Shown piece after piece: positions 26,588 to 35,416 of a DNA stretch of 64,000 nucleotides. Every line of letters begins with the position of its first letter. Positions within the stretch are counted from its first letter, which is position 1. Source of the DNA: MED-G105 sp039814575. GTDB taxonomy: Bacteria > Pseudomonadota > Alphaproteobacteria > Caulobacterales > Parvularculaceae. The notes beneath the pieces are model-generated. The model worked only from the letters and a program-made list of their open reading frames with translations. It was not told where the DNA came from and did no database searches. Position numbers and translations under genes: made by a program. Location of the stretch: assembly GCA_039814575.1 (NCBI GenBank), contig JBCCAY010000006.1, forward strand, positions 124,001-188,000, given 5' to 3'.

Positions 26588-27952
26588 CTAGAAACTCAAG
26601 GCCGGCGCAAAACTGCGCGGCGCAGGATCGATCACCGCAATGCCGCCTGGTTGGATTTCAAGGATCGCAAGGCCGCGCTCAATGGTGCCGTTCTCGCGCA
26701 AACGAAAGAGACCGTCGGCGCCGAAATAGCCGTTTGGATCAGCGATCGCGTCGCGCCCAAAGCGCCCGCGCCGACGCGGGTTTTGCGCTAACCGCGCCGC
26801 CAGCAAGGTCGCGTCATAGCTGAGCGAGGCAACGCGCGGCGGCGTTTCCCCAAACGCCGCTTTATAACGCGTGCGGAAACCCTCGGAGATCGCCGGGTCC
26901 GGCGCCGCGAACCAACCGCCGCGCAGGGCCGGCTCCCGCACAAGACGCGGATTGTTCCAAGCCGAAACGCCGAGGAGTTTCACCTTCTCGATATTCACAT
27001 TGTAATAGGGAAAAAGCGGCGCGAGGGCTCTTAGAAGCGTGCCTTGCTCGGGCACCAACACGGCCTGATAACCGCGCATATACCCCGCGTCATCGACACC
27101 GCCGTTTTTGTCGCCGTCATAGCCGTGGCGTAACTCCACTGGCACGACATCGCGGGAATATTGCGCAAGGCGCTTGGCCGGTTCTCGCATGGCGTCGACG
27201 TCTTGCTCATAGCGCTCGGAATGAACGAGCGTGCCGCCGCGCTGGTAGATCGCGTCGGTGAACGCCGACGAGACCCGTTCGCCATAGGTGTTCGCCGGCG
27301 CAATCAGACCGAAGCGATCACGTCCCGTCGTCACCGCATATTCCGTGACCCGTGCGATTTCATCTTCCGGCGGGAAGCTCAAAAGATAGACGCCCTCGCT
27401 AGCGAGCGCATTGTCGGAGGAGAACGCGATCACCGGCACGTTCGCGGCGCGGGTGACTTGCGACACGGCTTCGACCGACGGCGCATAAAGCGGCCCTAGA
27501 ATAATCTCCGCGCCGTCGCCAAGCGCCGCACGCGCCGCGGCGGCCGCGCCTTCCGCCGTGCCTTTGGTGTCTTTCGGCAATAGCAAAAACCGTTGGCCGC
27601 CGGCTTCAAACGCCGCGAGCTGTGCGGCGTCAAACATCGCCGACGCGGCCCGCTGGGCGGCGACGCTCGAAGCGCTGAACGGCAGCAATAGCCCCACGCG
27701 CACCGGCTCTTCGCCTTGCATATGCAACGGCTCAGCGAAGCCGCGACGGTCATAACGCCGGCGTTCGTCGCGATCACGGCCGGACGGGCGCGCATCACGA
27801 TCATAAGGCTCAGCGGCGCCGGGCCCGCGATCATCAGCGATGACCGGTCCGCCCGACGGTCCAGAGGAACAGGCGGCGACGGCCAAAGCGGCGAGCGCTA
27901 TCGCGCACCGCGTCAATCCCTTGCCGAGCATCCGTTTCGTGATCAGCGCCAT
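26588..27952 (-). CDS. Penicillin-binding protein activator lipoprotein (LpoA/YraM-like)
   Basis: A 454-residue lipoprotein with a signal sequence ending in LAVAACSS, whose Cys would be acylated, a Pro/Arg-rich linker, and a type 1 periplasmic-binding-protein fold from ~residue 55 (VRVGLLLPFSAS, LLPKDTKGT, IILGPLYAPSVEA, VIAFSSDNALA). Such proteins are the alphaproteobacterial relatives of LpoA, which stimulates PBP1A. The start at 27952 has GAAGGAG ten bases upstream. It is divergent from rsmI, the usual yraM-yraL-yraN arrangement, and its stop lies 31 bases before the CerR-like gene, so the sphingolipid genes may be read from its message. Confidence 0.88.
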   Translation of the reverse strand: MALITKRMLGKGLTRCAIALAALAVAACSSGPSGGPVIADDRGPGAAEPYDRDARPSGRDRDERRRYDRRGFAEPLHMQGEEPVRVGLLLPFSASSVAAQRAASAMFDAAQLAAFEAGGQRFLLLPKDTKGTAEGAAAAARAALGDGAEIILGPLYAPSVEAVSQVTRAANVPVIAFSSDNALASEGVYLLSFPPEDEIARVTEYAVTTGRDRFGLIAPANTYGERVSSAFTDAIYQRGGTLVHSERYEQDVDAMREPAKRLAQYSRDVVPVELRHGYDGDKNGGVDDAGYMRGYQAVLVPEQGTLLRALAPLFPYYNVNIEKVKLLGVSAWNNPRLVREPALRGGWFAAPDPAISEGFRTRYKAAFGETPPRVASLSYDATLLAARLAQNPRRRGRFGRDAIADPNGYFGADGLFRLRENGTIERGLAILEIQPGGIAVIDPAPRSFAPALSF

Positions 27953-28193
27953 GCCCCTTAGGCTCCTTCGTCCATGAAATCCCCGGCGCTGCGGCATTTC
28001 CCGCCAAGCGCCTTTCGCCGCGCCACCGTAGCCGCGCCCCCTTTAGGGGTAAACCGTTTGCGCGTTACCATTTCGATGAGGAGAATTCGACCGCCAGAAC
28101 CGGCGATTTCCATGGCCGGGAAACGATCTTTTTGCGGCACATGGAAAATCAGAAACTTTGTCGCGCCCCATACAAAGCGCTAAGCACCCTCTC

Positions 28194-29114
28194 ATGAAAG
28201 ATGCGCCCGCCTCTGCACCCGCCTCTGCAAATGAAAAGAACGATCTCCCGAGCCAGGCGTTAGCGCCGGGGCTCTATGTCGCCGCGACGCCGATCGGCAA
28301 TCTTGGCGACGCCAGCTTCCGGCTCATCGACACCATGAAACGCGCGGACGCGGTTCTTTGCGAAGACACGCGGCACACGGCGAAACTGTGCGCCGCTTAT
28401 GGCGTAACAACGCCGCGTCGGCCCTATCATGAGCACAACGCCGCCAGCGTCCGCCCGCAATTGATTGAGGACTTAAAAAACGGCGCTTGTTATTGCCTTG
28501 TCAGCGACGCTGGGACACCGCTCATCGCCGACCCCGGTTATAAACTCGTCGCTGAAGCTCGCGACGCCGGGATCGACGTATTCACGCTTCCCGGCCCTTC
28601 CGCCGCGATCGCCGCGCTGTCGATCAGCGGTCTGCCCACGGACCGTTTTCTGTTCGCTGGCTTCCCGCCGGCGAAATCGGGCGCGCGCAAGCGGTTTTTC
28701 GACGATCTGGCAAAAATCGACGCGACCCTAGTTTTTTACGAAGCGCCCGGACGCCTCGCCGACTCGCTAGACGCCATGGCGACGGCCTTCAAAGGACGCA
28801 CGGCAGCAATCGCGCGCGAGCTCACCAAGCGCCACGAAACGCTTATCAACGGCCCCATTGAAACGCTTGCGGAAACGTTCCGAAGCCAAAACACCAAAGG
28901 TGAAATCGTCGTTTTAATCGGGCCACCAGCCGCCCCGACAACCGTCTCCGAAAGTGATCTCGACGCCTTTCTGGAGGACGCCCTGACGGCCATGTCCGTC
29001 CGCGACGCCGCCGCCGCCGCGGCGGATGCGCTTGGCGTCGCCAAGAAAGAGGCCTATCGGCGCGCCGTCGCATTGGCTGCAGCGCGCGCAAAGGCGCGTA
29101 AAGAAACTCCGTGA
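28194..29114 (+). CDS. rsmI: 16S rRNA 2'-O-ribose C1402 methyltransferase
   Basis: Methylates the ribose of C1402 in the ribosomal decoding centre. The tetrapyrrole-methylase fold begins GLYVAATPIGNLGD and contains VLCEDTRHT, LVSDAGTPLIADPGY and LPGPSA, all typical. The start at 28194 (MKDAPAS) is the first ATG; the 30 or so residues ahead of the fold are Ala/Pro-rich. Overlaps yraN by four bases. Confidence 0.95.
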   Translation: MKDAPASAPASANEKNDLPSQALAPGLYVAATPIGNLGDASFRLIDTMKRADAVLCEDTRHTAKLCAAYGVTTPRRPYHEHNAASVRPQLIEDLKNGACYCLVSDAGTPLIADPGYKLVAEARDAGIDVFTLPGPSAAIAALSISGLPTDRFLFAGFPPAKSGARKRFFDDLAKIDATLVFYEAPGRLADSLDAMATAFKGRTAAIARELTKRHETLINGPIETLAETFRSQNTKGEIVVLIGPPAAPTTVSESDLDAFLEDALTAMSVRDAAAAAADALGVAKKEAYRRAVALAAARAKARKETP

Positions 29115-29497
29115 GTAAGCCCCGTCCCAACGTTCGCAAAAACGCTCGCCGCGCAGCCGAACGCAAAGGCCGCATCGCTGAATGGGTCGCCGCGATGCGT
29201 TACGCCCTTGGTGGAACGCGCATCCTCGCCAGACGCTTTCGCGCCTATGGCGGTGAAGCGGACATCATCGCCTTCAAGAACGACGTATTGATCATCGTGG
29301 AAGTGAAACGCCGCGCCACCATCGACGCTGCGATCGAAGCGGTCACACCCTCGGCGCGCCGCCGCATTGAACGCGCCGGCGCGGCGTTCCGCGCCAGTCG
29401 CCCCGCTTACGCGGAGTGCGGCGTGCGCTATGACATTGCAGCGCTTGCGCCTCGCCGCTTGGTTCTTGTGAAAGACGCCTGGCGCGACGGCGAATAG
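29111..29497 (+). CDS. yraN: YraN family nuclease-fold protein (UPF0102)
   Basis: A 128-residue protein with the UPF0102 restriction-endonuclease-like core: RAYGGEADIIAFK and VIVEVKRRATID supply the E/D-x-ExK active-site pattern. The biochemical role is not established. It starts with GTG overlapping the rsmI stop (GTGA), the usual rsmI-yraN coupling. Confidence 0.92.
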   Translation: MSKPRPNVRKNARRAAERKGRIAEWVAAMRYALGGTRILARRFRAYGGEADIIAFKNDVLIIVEVKRRATIDAAIEAVTPSARRRIERAGAAFRASRPAYAECGVRYDIAALAPRRLVLVKDAWRDGE

Positions 29498-29610
29498 CGA
29501 CGCCCCGCGCGCGACCTTCTCTGCTGCGCTTATCGCCGCGCGTTAACCCTTCCTTAACCGACGTAAACGTTTCTTAACGTATTGAATTCGCCAACGCGTC
29601 GGTGACCCTT

Positions 29611-30198
29611 ATGAAGCCTGTCCTCGCCCTCTTCTGCGCCATCCTCCTCGCCAGCGCCGCCGGATGCGGCCAAAGCCGATCCCTTGGCGCGGCGTTCGGC
29701 GATATGGACGCCGATCATTCGCTGAAATCGCATCTCCTCTCCGATGGGGACGGCGACTATAGCGACATCGACATCACCATCTTCGAAGGTCGTTTGATGC
29801 TCACCGGCACAATGCCCGACGAACCAAGCCGCGCCCGACTTATTCAAACGGCCTGGCAGGTCGAAGGCGTCAAAGAAATCATCGACGAAATCATCGTCGG
29901 CGACGACACGAGCTTCGGACAGGGCTTTGCCGACAGCCGCATCGATGCGGCGATCCGCAGCAAGTTGATCACCGATGGCGAAATCCGCTCCGGCGACGTA
30001 AAAATCGCCGTTTCCAACGGCGTCGCTTATCTCATCGGCGTCGCTCGGAACGAAGCCGCGCTCGGCCGAATCGTCGGCCACGCCCGCACCACCGGCGGGG
30101 TCGCCAAAGTCGTCAGCCATGTGGTCTATATGGACGAGCCGACCTGGTCCCTGTATGGGGGACCGCGGGTTGATCAATATGCGCGCGCGCGCAGCTAG
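29611..30198 (+). CDS. BON-domain lipoprotein
   Basis: A 195-residue lipoprotein: signal sequence ending LASAAGC at residues ~15-21, then two BON domains (about 45-110 and 120-185), each with the GxV/L-x-L-x-G strand pattern (RLMLTGTMPDE, VAYLIGVARNE). BON proteins bind phospholipid or help outer-membrane stability (OsmY/DolP type). ATG at 29611 is preferred over the GTG three codons earlier. Located in the conserved alphaproteobacterial order rsmI-yraN-BON-gshB. Confidence 0.9.
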   Translation: MKPVLALFCAILLASAAGCGQSRSLGAAFGDMDADHSLKSHLLSDGDGDYSDIDITIFEGRLMLTGTMPDEPSRARLIQTAWQVEGVKEIIDEIIVGDDTSFGQGFADSRIDAAIRSKLITDGEIRSGDVKIAVSNGVAYLIGVARNEAALGRIVGHARTTGGVAKVVSHVVYMDEPTWSLYGGPRVDQYARARS

Positions 30199-30253
30199 TC
30201 CCGGCGTCCTTTCGCGTTTTTAAAAGGACGCCCCTCAAGCGTTCTTTGCCGTC

Positions 30254-31216
30254 ATGTCCCTAAAAATCGCCATCCAAATGGACCCGATCGAACGGGTCGA
30301 CGTCCACGCCGACACCACCTTCGATCTCGCCTTAGAAGCCGCCGGGCGCGGCGCAGAAATTTGGGTCTATGGCCCGGACCAACTGCGCCTGACGACCGAT
30401 CTCAAAAGCGGGCGTCCGCGCATCGAAGCGCGCGCGCAAAAAATCAACCGTATTGAGCGCGATCAAGAAAACGCCGTCGATCTCGCAGCGCCGTCGCCGA
30501 TTGACCTGACGGAAATGGACGTCGTCCTAATCCGCCAAGACCCGCCCTTCAATATGGCCTATATCACGGCGGCGCAGCTCTTGGAGCAATTGCCGGAGCG
30601 CATCCTTGTTTTGAACAATCCACGGTCAATCCGCGATGCGCCGGAAAAACTCTTTGTCCTGAATTTTCCTGATTTAACGCCGCCGACGCTTATCACGCGC
30701 GATCCAGAGGCGATGGCGGAATTTCGCAAAGAACACGGCGACGTCATCGTTAAGCCTTTGTACGGCAATGGCGGCGCGGGCGTTTTTAAAATCACGGGCG
30801 ATGACGGCAATTTCAACTCGCTCATCGAGATGTTTACGGAGGTTTTTGAAGAACCTTCGATCGTTCAAAAATTCCTGCCCGCGGTCACCAAAGGCGATAA
30901 ACGCATCATTTTGTTAGACGGCGAAGCGGTCGGGGCTATTAATCGTGTCCCGGCGGCTGGCGAGACCCGCTCCAACATGCATGTCGGCGGACGGGCCGAG
31001 GCCGTGGAGATGACCGCCCGCGACCAACAAATCTGCGACCGCATCGGCCCTATTTTGTCAGAGAAAGGGTTAATCTTTGTAGGGATAGACGTCATTGGCG
31101 ACTATCTCACAGAGATCAACGTCACCTCGCCGACCGGCGTGCAGGAAGTGCGTCGGTTCGGCGGCGCCGACATCTCCGCGCTCCTGTGGGATTGGGTCGA
31201 GGGACGGCGCGCGTGA
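30254..31216 (+). CDS. gshB: Glutathione synthetase
   Basis: ATP-grasp ligase joining gamma-glutamylcysteine and glycine. The sequence runs MDPIERVD at the start, LIRQDPPFN, NNPRSIRDAPEKL, the glycine-rich loop LYGNGGAGVF, and ends with EINVTSPTGVQE, all GshB signatures; 320 residues is standard. Its TGA overlaps the ATG of the next glycosyltransferase (TGATG), so the two are coupled. Confidence 0.96.
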   Translation: MSLKIAIQMDPIERVDVHADTTFDLALEAAGRGAEIWVYGPDQLRLTTDLKSGRPRIEARAQKINRIERDQENAVDLAAPSPIDLTEMDVVLIRQDPPFNMAYITAAQLLEQLPERILVLNNPRSIRDAPEKLFVLNFPDLTPPTLITRDPEAMAEFRKEHGDVIVKPLYGNGGAGVFKITGDDGNFNSLIEMFTEVFEEPSIVQKFLPAVTKGDKRIILLDGEAVGAINRVPAAGETRSNMHVGGRAEAVEMTARDQQICDRIGPILSEKGLIFVGIDVIGDYLTEINVTSPTGVQEVRRFGGADISALLWDWVEGRRA

Positions 31217-32409
31217 TGACGGAAGCCACCGCAGCCGCCGCGGGCCATGATGAGCCGCTGCGTGTAGCGCTGTTCTCCGGCAATTATAATTATGTCGTGG
31301 ACGGTCCTGTCCGGGCGCTGAACACACTTGTCGCGCACCTGGAAAAACGAGGGCACGCCGTTTTAGTCTTTGCCCCAACCATAAAAGACCCGCCCTTCCA
31401 ACATTCCGGCGAGCTTGTCTCAATTCCGTCAACAGCGCTGCCAGGCTCGCGCAGCGAATACCGCCTTGGCTTTGGGCTTTTTGGCGACGCCAAACGCCGG
31501 CTCGACGCGTTCAAGCCGTCCCTCATTCACATTGCTGCGCCGGACATAACGGGCTTGCATGCTCTGAAGTATGCGGAAAAACGCAAGGTAACGCCGGTGG
31601 CCTCGTTCCATACGCGCTTCGACACTTACCCGCGCTATTACGGCGCGAAATGGCTTGAGAAACATCTCACCAATTACATGCGCAATTTCTATGGGCGCTG
31701 CCGGCACGTCTACGCACCCTCTGAATCAATGCGCGAAGAGCTTTCGCGCGACGGCATCGGCAAAGACGTGCGCATCTGGACGCGCGGCGTCGACAGCGCG
31801 CTTTTTTCTCCGACAAAGCGCGACATGGACTGGCGGCGCGCGAACGGCGTCAAAGACGACGACGTTCTCATTGCTTTTGTCGGCCGCGTCGTCCTGGAAA
31901 AGGGCATCGACGTTTTCGCTGAAGCATTGCAGCAGGCGGCGGTCGATAACAAAAAAGTGAAGGGCCTCATCGTTGGTGAAGGGCCCGAACGCGCGCGCTT
32001 CGAAGAAAAACTCCCGAGCGCGGTTTTCACCGGTTATCAGCAGGGTGAAGAACTTGCCCGCGCCTATGCGAGCGCTGACGTTTTCTTCAATCCGAGCGTC
32101 ACCGAAACGTTTGGCAATGTGACGCTTGAGGCCATGGCGTGCGGCCTGCCGTCTGTCGCCGTCGCCGCGGCCGGCAGCCGCTCTTTGGTCGAGGACGGCG
32201 AAACAGGCCTACTTGCGCCGCTGGAAAGCGATCTCGGCGCCCGCGCCGCGGCGTATGCTGAAAAGTTGCGCACGCTGGCGAACGATCCCGATATGCGTGC
32301 GCGGATGGCGACAGCGGCGCGCACGAAAGCGCTCGGATTTAATTGGGACGCCGTCCTTGACGCGCTGATCAGCAATTACCGACTTGCAATAGCGGAGAAC
32401 AAAATTTGA
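31216..32409 (+). CDS. GT4 family glycosyltransferase
   Basis: A 397-residue retaining GT-B glycosyltransferase. The N-terminal half resembles the SqdX/MgtA branch (FSGNYNYVVDGPVRALN, SFHTRFDTYPRYYG); the C-terminal half has the donor-binding region AFVGRVVLEKGI and the EX7E motif in SVTETFGNVTLEAMACGLPSV (only the core given). Members of this branch glycosylate diacylglycerol or other membrane lipids. Placed after gshB with overlap and before a second GT4 gene, it is likely to build a glycolipid head group, possibly on the ceramides made by the divergent cluster; that link is inference. Confidence 0.82.
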   Translation: MTEATAAAAGHDEPLRVALFSGNYNYVVDGPVRALNTLVAHLEKRGHAVLVFAPTIKDPPFQHSGELVSIPSTALPGSRSEYRLGFGLFGDAKRRLDAFKPSLIHIAAPDITGLHALKYAEKRKVTPVASFHTRFDTYPRYYGAKWLEKHLTNYMRNFYGRCRHVYAPSESMREELSRDGIGKDVRIWTRGVDSALFSPTKRDMDWRRANGVKDDDVLIAFVGRVVLEKGIDVFAEALQQAAVDNKKVKGLIVGEGPERARFEEKLPSAVFTGYQQGEELARAYASADVFFNPSVTETFGNVTLEAMACGLPSVAVAAAGSRSLVEDGETGLLAPLESDLGARAAAYAEKLRTLANDPDMRARMATAARTKALGFNWDAVLDALISNYRLAIAENKI

Positions 32410-32511
32410 TGAGGATGCTGCCGATCGGGTTTTCATCTCACTCAAAAAACTCTTATCGTTTGCAACGTACTGTTCTGCGGGGGAGATCGCCGGCGGGGCT
32501 CGGGGCAAAAG

Positions 32512-33705
32512 ATGAAACTGGTTGATATCTCCGAATTCTTTAGTGACTTCGGCGGCGGCGTTCGCACTTATGTGCATCAAAAACTAGAAGCCTGCGCAGA
32601 GGCCGGCGTCGAGGCGACGATTATTGCGCCCGGACCGGCGGATCGCAGGGAGACCCGGCATGGCGGCGAAGTCATATGGGTGCGCTCCCCGGCGCTCGCT
32701 TTCGACCACCGCTATCATCTTTTTTCGCGGTCAAAGCCCGTTCACGATCTCCTAGACGAGATTAAGCCCGATATTGTTGAAGGCTCGTCCACCTGGAAAG
32801 GCGCTTGGATCGCCGGAGATTGGCAAGGCCCTGCGGCGGAACGCGCCGCCCGGTCGCTGTTTCTTCATCAAGACCCGGTGGCGGTTTATCCCCATTCCCT
32901 CCTAAGCCCGCGCATCGATGAAACCCGGCTTGACCAACTTTGCTTTTGGTTCTGGGCCTATATGCGCCGGCTTGCGAAGAGTTTCGGATCGGTGGTCGTC
33001 GCCAGCGAATGGTTCGCCGCTCGTCTGAAAGCCCATCGGGTCGGCAAACCGTCCGTGATCCCGCTTGGCGTCGAAAAAACAACCTTCTCACCAAAACTGA
33101 GAAATGAAATCGTTCGCCGGCAAATGCTCGCAGAGTGCGGCGTCAACGATCCCGACGCCGTCCTATTTATTGCGGTCAGCCGCCATCATCCAGAAAAACG
33201 CCTCGGCATGATGATCGACGCGTTTCAACTCTATTCGCAAAACAACGCCGCCGGCCTCGTCATTATCGGAGACGGCCCAGCATGGCGCACGATCCATAAA
33301 CGCGCCGCGGCGTGCCCCGGCGTTAAAATCGCGGGCCAAATCGGCGACCGCGAGGATCTCGCCACGCGCATTGCAAGCGCCGATTATTTTGTCCATGGCG
33401 GCGCTGCGGAAACCTTCGGGCTCGTGATCGCCGAGGCGCTAAGCGCTGGCTTGCCGTTCGTCGCGCCGCATATCGGCGGCGCTGCGGATTTCGCGCATCC
33501 GGCTTATTCCGAAACGTACCGCGCCGGCGACGCCGCCGCCTGCGCCGACGCGATGGCGCGCATTACAGGGCGCGACCGCCAGGAATTGGCGATCGCGGCA
33601 AGGGCGGGCGGCAACCGGGTCAACACGCCAAGCGACCATTTCGACGTGCTGATCGCCCATTATGAACAACTCATTCTTGAGCAAAGGCTACGGATTGCCG
33701 CGTAG
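32512..33705 (+). CDS. GT4 family glycosyltransferase
   Basis: A 397-residue GT-B enzyme. MKLVDISEFFSDFGGGVRTYV is the acceptor-side glycine loop, WKGAWIAG and FLHQDPVAVYPH follow, and the donor site reads AVSRHHPEKRLGMMIDAF and GGAAETFGLVIAEALSAGLPFV (cores only). It differs in sequence from the preceding transferase, so the two probably add successive sugars. Start at 32512 is the first ATG after a 100-base spacer; substrate unknown. Confidence 0.82.
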   Translation: MKLVDISEFFSDFGGGVRTYVHQKLEACAEAGVEATIIAPGPADRRETRHGGEVIWVRSPALAFDHRYHLFSRSKPVHDLLDEIKPDIVEGSSTWKGAWIAGDWQGPAAERAARSLFLHQDPVAVYPHSLLSPRIDETRLDQLCFWFWAYMRRLAKSFGSVVVASEWFAARLKAHRVGKPSVIPLGVEKTTFSPKLRNEIVRRQMLAECGVNDPDAVLFIAVSRHHPEKRLGMMIDAFQLYSQNNAAGLVIIGDGPAWRTIHKRAAACPGVKIAGQIGDREDLATRIASADYFVHGGAAETFGLVIAEALSAGLPFVAPHIGGAADFAHPAYSETYRAGDAAACADAMARITGRDRQELAIAARAGGNRVNTPSDHFDVLIAHYEQLILEQRLRIAA

Positions 33706-34132
33706 ATGAGCGGCGAGACACTGTTACTTATCGCGGCCTTATGGTCGTTGCCGAAAACCAAGCGACACTCATCAAGTGTCGCGCTTTGGCGCCAAAAACG
33801 CCTTATTCTCGGCGAAGGTAAGCGGCACGTTCTAACGAGTACTGGCTCGCTTGAGAGGAACTGAGCAAATTACAAACACATTCGCTGAGGGGAGATGGCG
33901 ATGGCGTTGATCTGAAACCTGACGCCGAAAAAGATGTAAGAACCATTTGCCGAAATGGGCGGCAAAACAAGGCGATTGCTTTGGGCCAAGTCGAATGCTA
34001 GCTCCCCGGGCTTGGCCGCGACACGCTTTTTTTGGTCCCGCTCAGGCGACGCCAATTGCTCACGCGACACCAATTCAACGCCGGCAATTGAGGCGTACTC
34101 AACTCTTCGATTTTTACGAAGTCATTTCCATT
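33706..34132. other. Intergenic stretch before flippase-like gene
   Basis: About 430 bases. A GGGGAG ribosome-binding-like site precedes a five-codon ATG frame near 33900 that ends at once, which is not a credible gene. No terminator or repeat was recognised. Confidence 0.4.
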
Positions 34133-35203
34133 ATGAGCCTTCAATCGCCGCCAGCTTCTGAAAAAGAACCTTCCCGTTGGCGGGCGTTCTTTGCACGCAA
34201 TGACGTTAAATGGGTATTGCGATGGTGCCAGCGCCTGACGCTTGCCGGCGTCATCATCTACCTCATCTATGAACTCTCTCAGGTTGGCTGGCTAGAAGTC
34301 GCGCACAATTTGCCGACGGCGCCCCTTTTTTACGTGTTCTTTATTTTGCGGTTCCTTGCCCTGCCGCTGTCGGAAATTCCGGCCTATGAGCTCGTCTGGA
34401 AGCAGCCGCTCTGGCGCTATGTCACAGCGTTTATCCGTAAACGGGTCTATAATTTCGCCGTCGTCGGCTATTCCGGCGAAGCGTTTTTCACCCTTTGGGC
34501 GCGTCGAAATTTGGCGCTCTCCGACAAAGCCGTCCTCACTGGCATTAAAGACAACAATATTCTCTCCGCCTTCGCGTCGAACAGCGCGACCGTCGTCCTT
34601 GTCGTCATCGTCGCATTCAACGGGGCGTTGGGGCCCGCTTTAGAGGCGTTGCCGGGCGCGAAAGTTCTATTCGCCCTCGCCTTTCTTTCCTCGCTGGCGC
34701 TCGCCGTCACCGTCATCTTTTTCCACAAAAAACTCCTGCATGTGTCGGCGGGCATGGCCGCCCGGCTTACTGGCATTCATGGGCTTCGCATGGTGGTCGT
34801 GATGGCGCTGCATGCGGCGATGTACGCCGCGGCTTTGCCCGGCGGAGCGTTCACCGCTTGGCTTGTGTTGATCGCCTTACAACTCGTTTTGAGCCGCATT
34901 CCCTTCTTGCCGAATTTAGATTTGGTTTTCTTGAGCGCCGCATTAGCGCTGTCTCCGGTGGTCGGCGTCAGCGAGGCGGCGGTCGCCGGCGTGCTCGTCG
35001 CCGAAGCCGGTCTGTCGCAAATCCTGAATTTCGGGTTGTTTTTCGCCACCGCCCATGACGCCCGAGAAGGAGACGGCAAAGCAAAGGAGGCAGCTGAGGG
35101 CGCCCGCAACCCCATTGAACCAGACCAAAACGCGCCGTCAGCTTGCTCGATGCACTCGGGTCTCAACCCATCGCGAGAGGCAAAATCCGGCGTCGACGAA
35201 TAA
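34133..35203 (+). CDS. Lysylphosphatidylglycerol synthase-type membrane protein (UPF0104/AglD-like)
   Basis: A 356-residue membrane protein with about seven hydrophobic helices between residues 25 and 310 and a polar C-terminal tail. The arrangement resembles the LPG_synthase_TM flippase family without any catalytic domain. The start at 34133 (MSLQSPPASEK) follows from the first helix; the open frame upstream has no helix and a composition unlike the gene. After two glycosyltransferases it may move a glycolipid across the inner membrane; this is inference from position. Confidence 0.7.
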   Translation: MSLQSPPASEKEPSRWRAFFARNDVKWVLRWCQRLTLAGVIIYLIYELSQVGWLEVAHNLPTAPLFYVFFILRFLALPLSEIPAYELVWKQPLWRYVTAFIRKRVYNFAVVGYSGEAFFTLWARRNLALSDKAVLTGIKDNNILSAFASNSATVVLVVIVAFNGALGPALEALPGAKVLFALAFLSSLALAVTVIFFHKKLLHVSAGMAARLTGIHGLRMVVVMALHAAMYAAALPGGAFTAWLVLIALQLVLSRIPFLPNLDLVFLSAALALSPVVGVSEAAVAGVLVAEAGLSQILNFGLFFATAHDAREGDGKAKEAAEGARNPIEPDQNAPSACSMHSGLNPSREAKSGVDE

Positions 35204-35416
35204 ACGGAAGAGGCGGCGTCAGCACCGCTTTCGAAACGGCGGGGAATTCGGTAAACACGGGAGCTTGCGCGGCGGACCGACCACCGAGCGACCGAGGGGC
35301 GCTTTTGCCAGACAACAAGCGTTCAACACCGTCGCTTCGGCCCGCAGGTTGCAAGAGTAGTTTAAAGACGCTTCGCCGCCGCGAAGGGCCGATCGCTAGG
35401 GCTAAAACCGGGATTT

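Noticed and set aside
33870..34073. Minus-strand frame in the spacer before the flippase-like gene
   Set aside because: No ribosome binding site, motif or conserved-looking composition.
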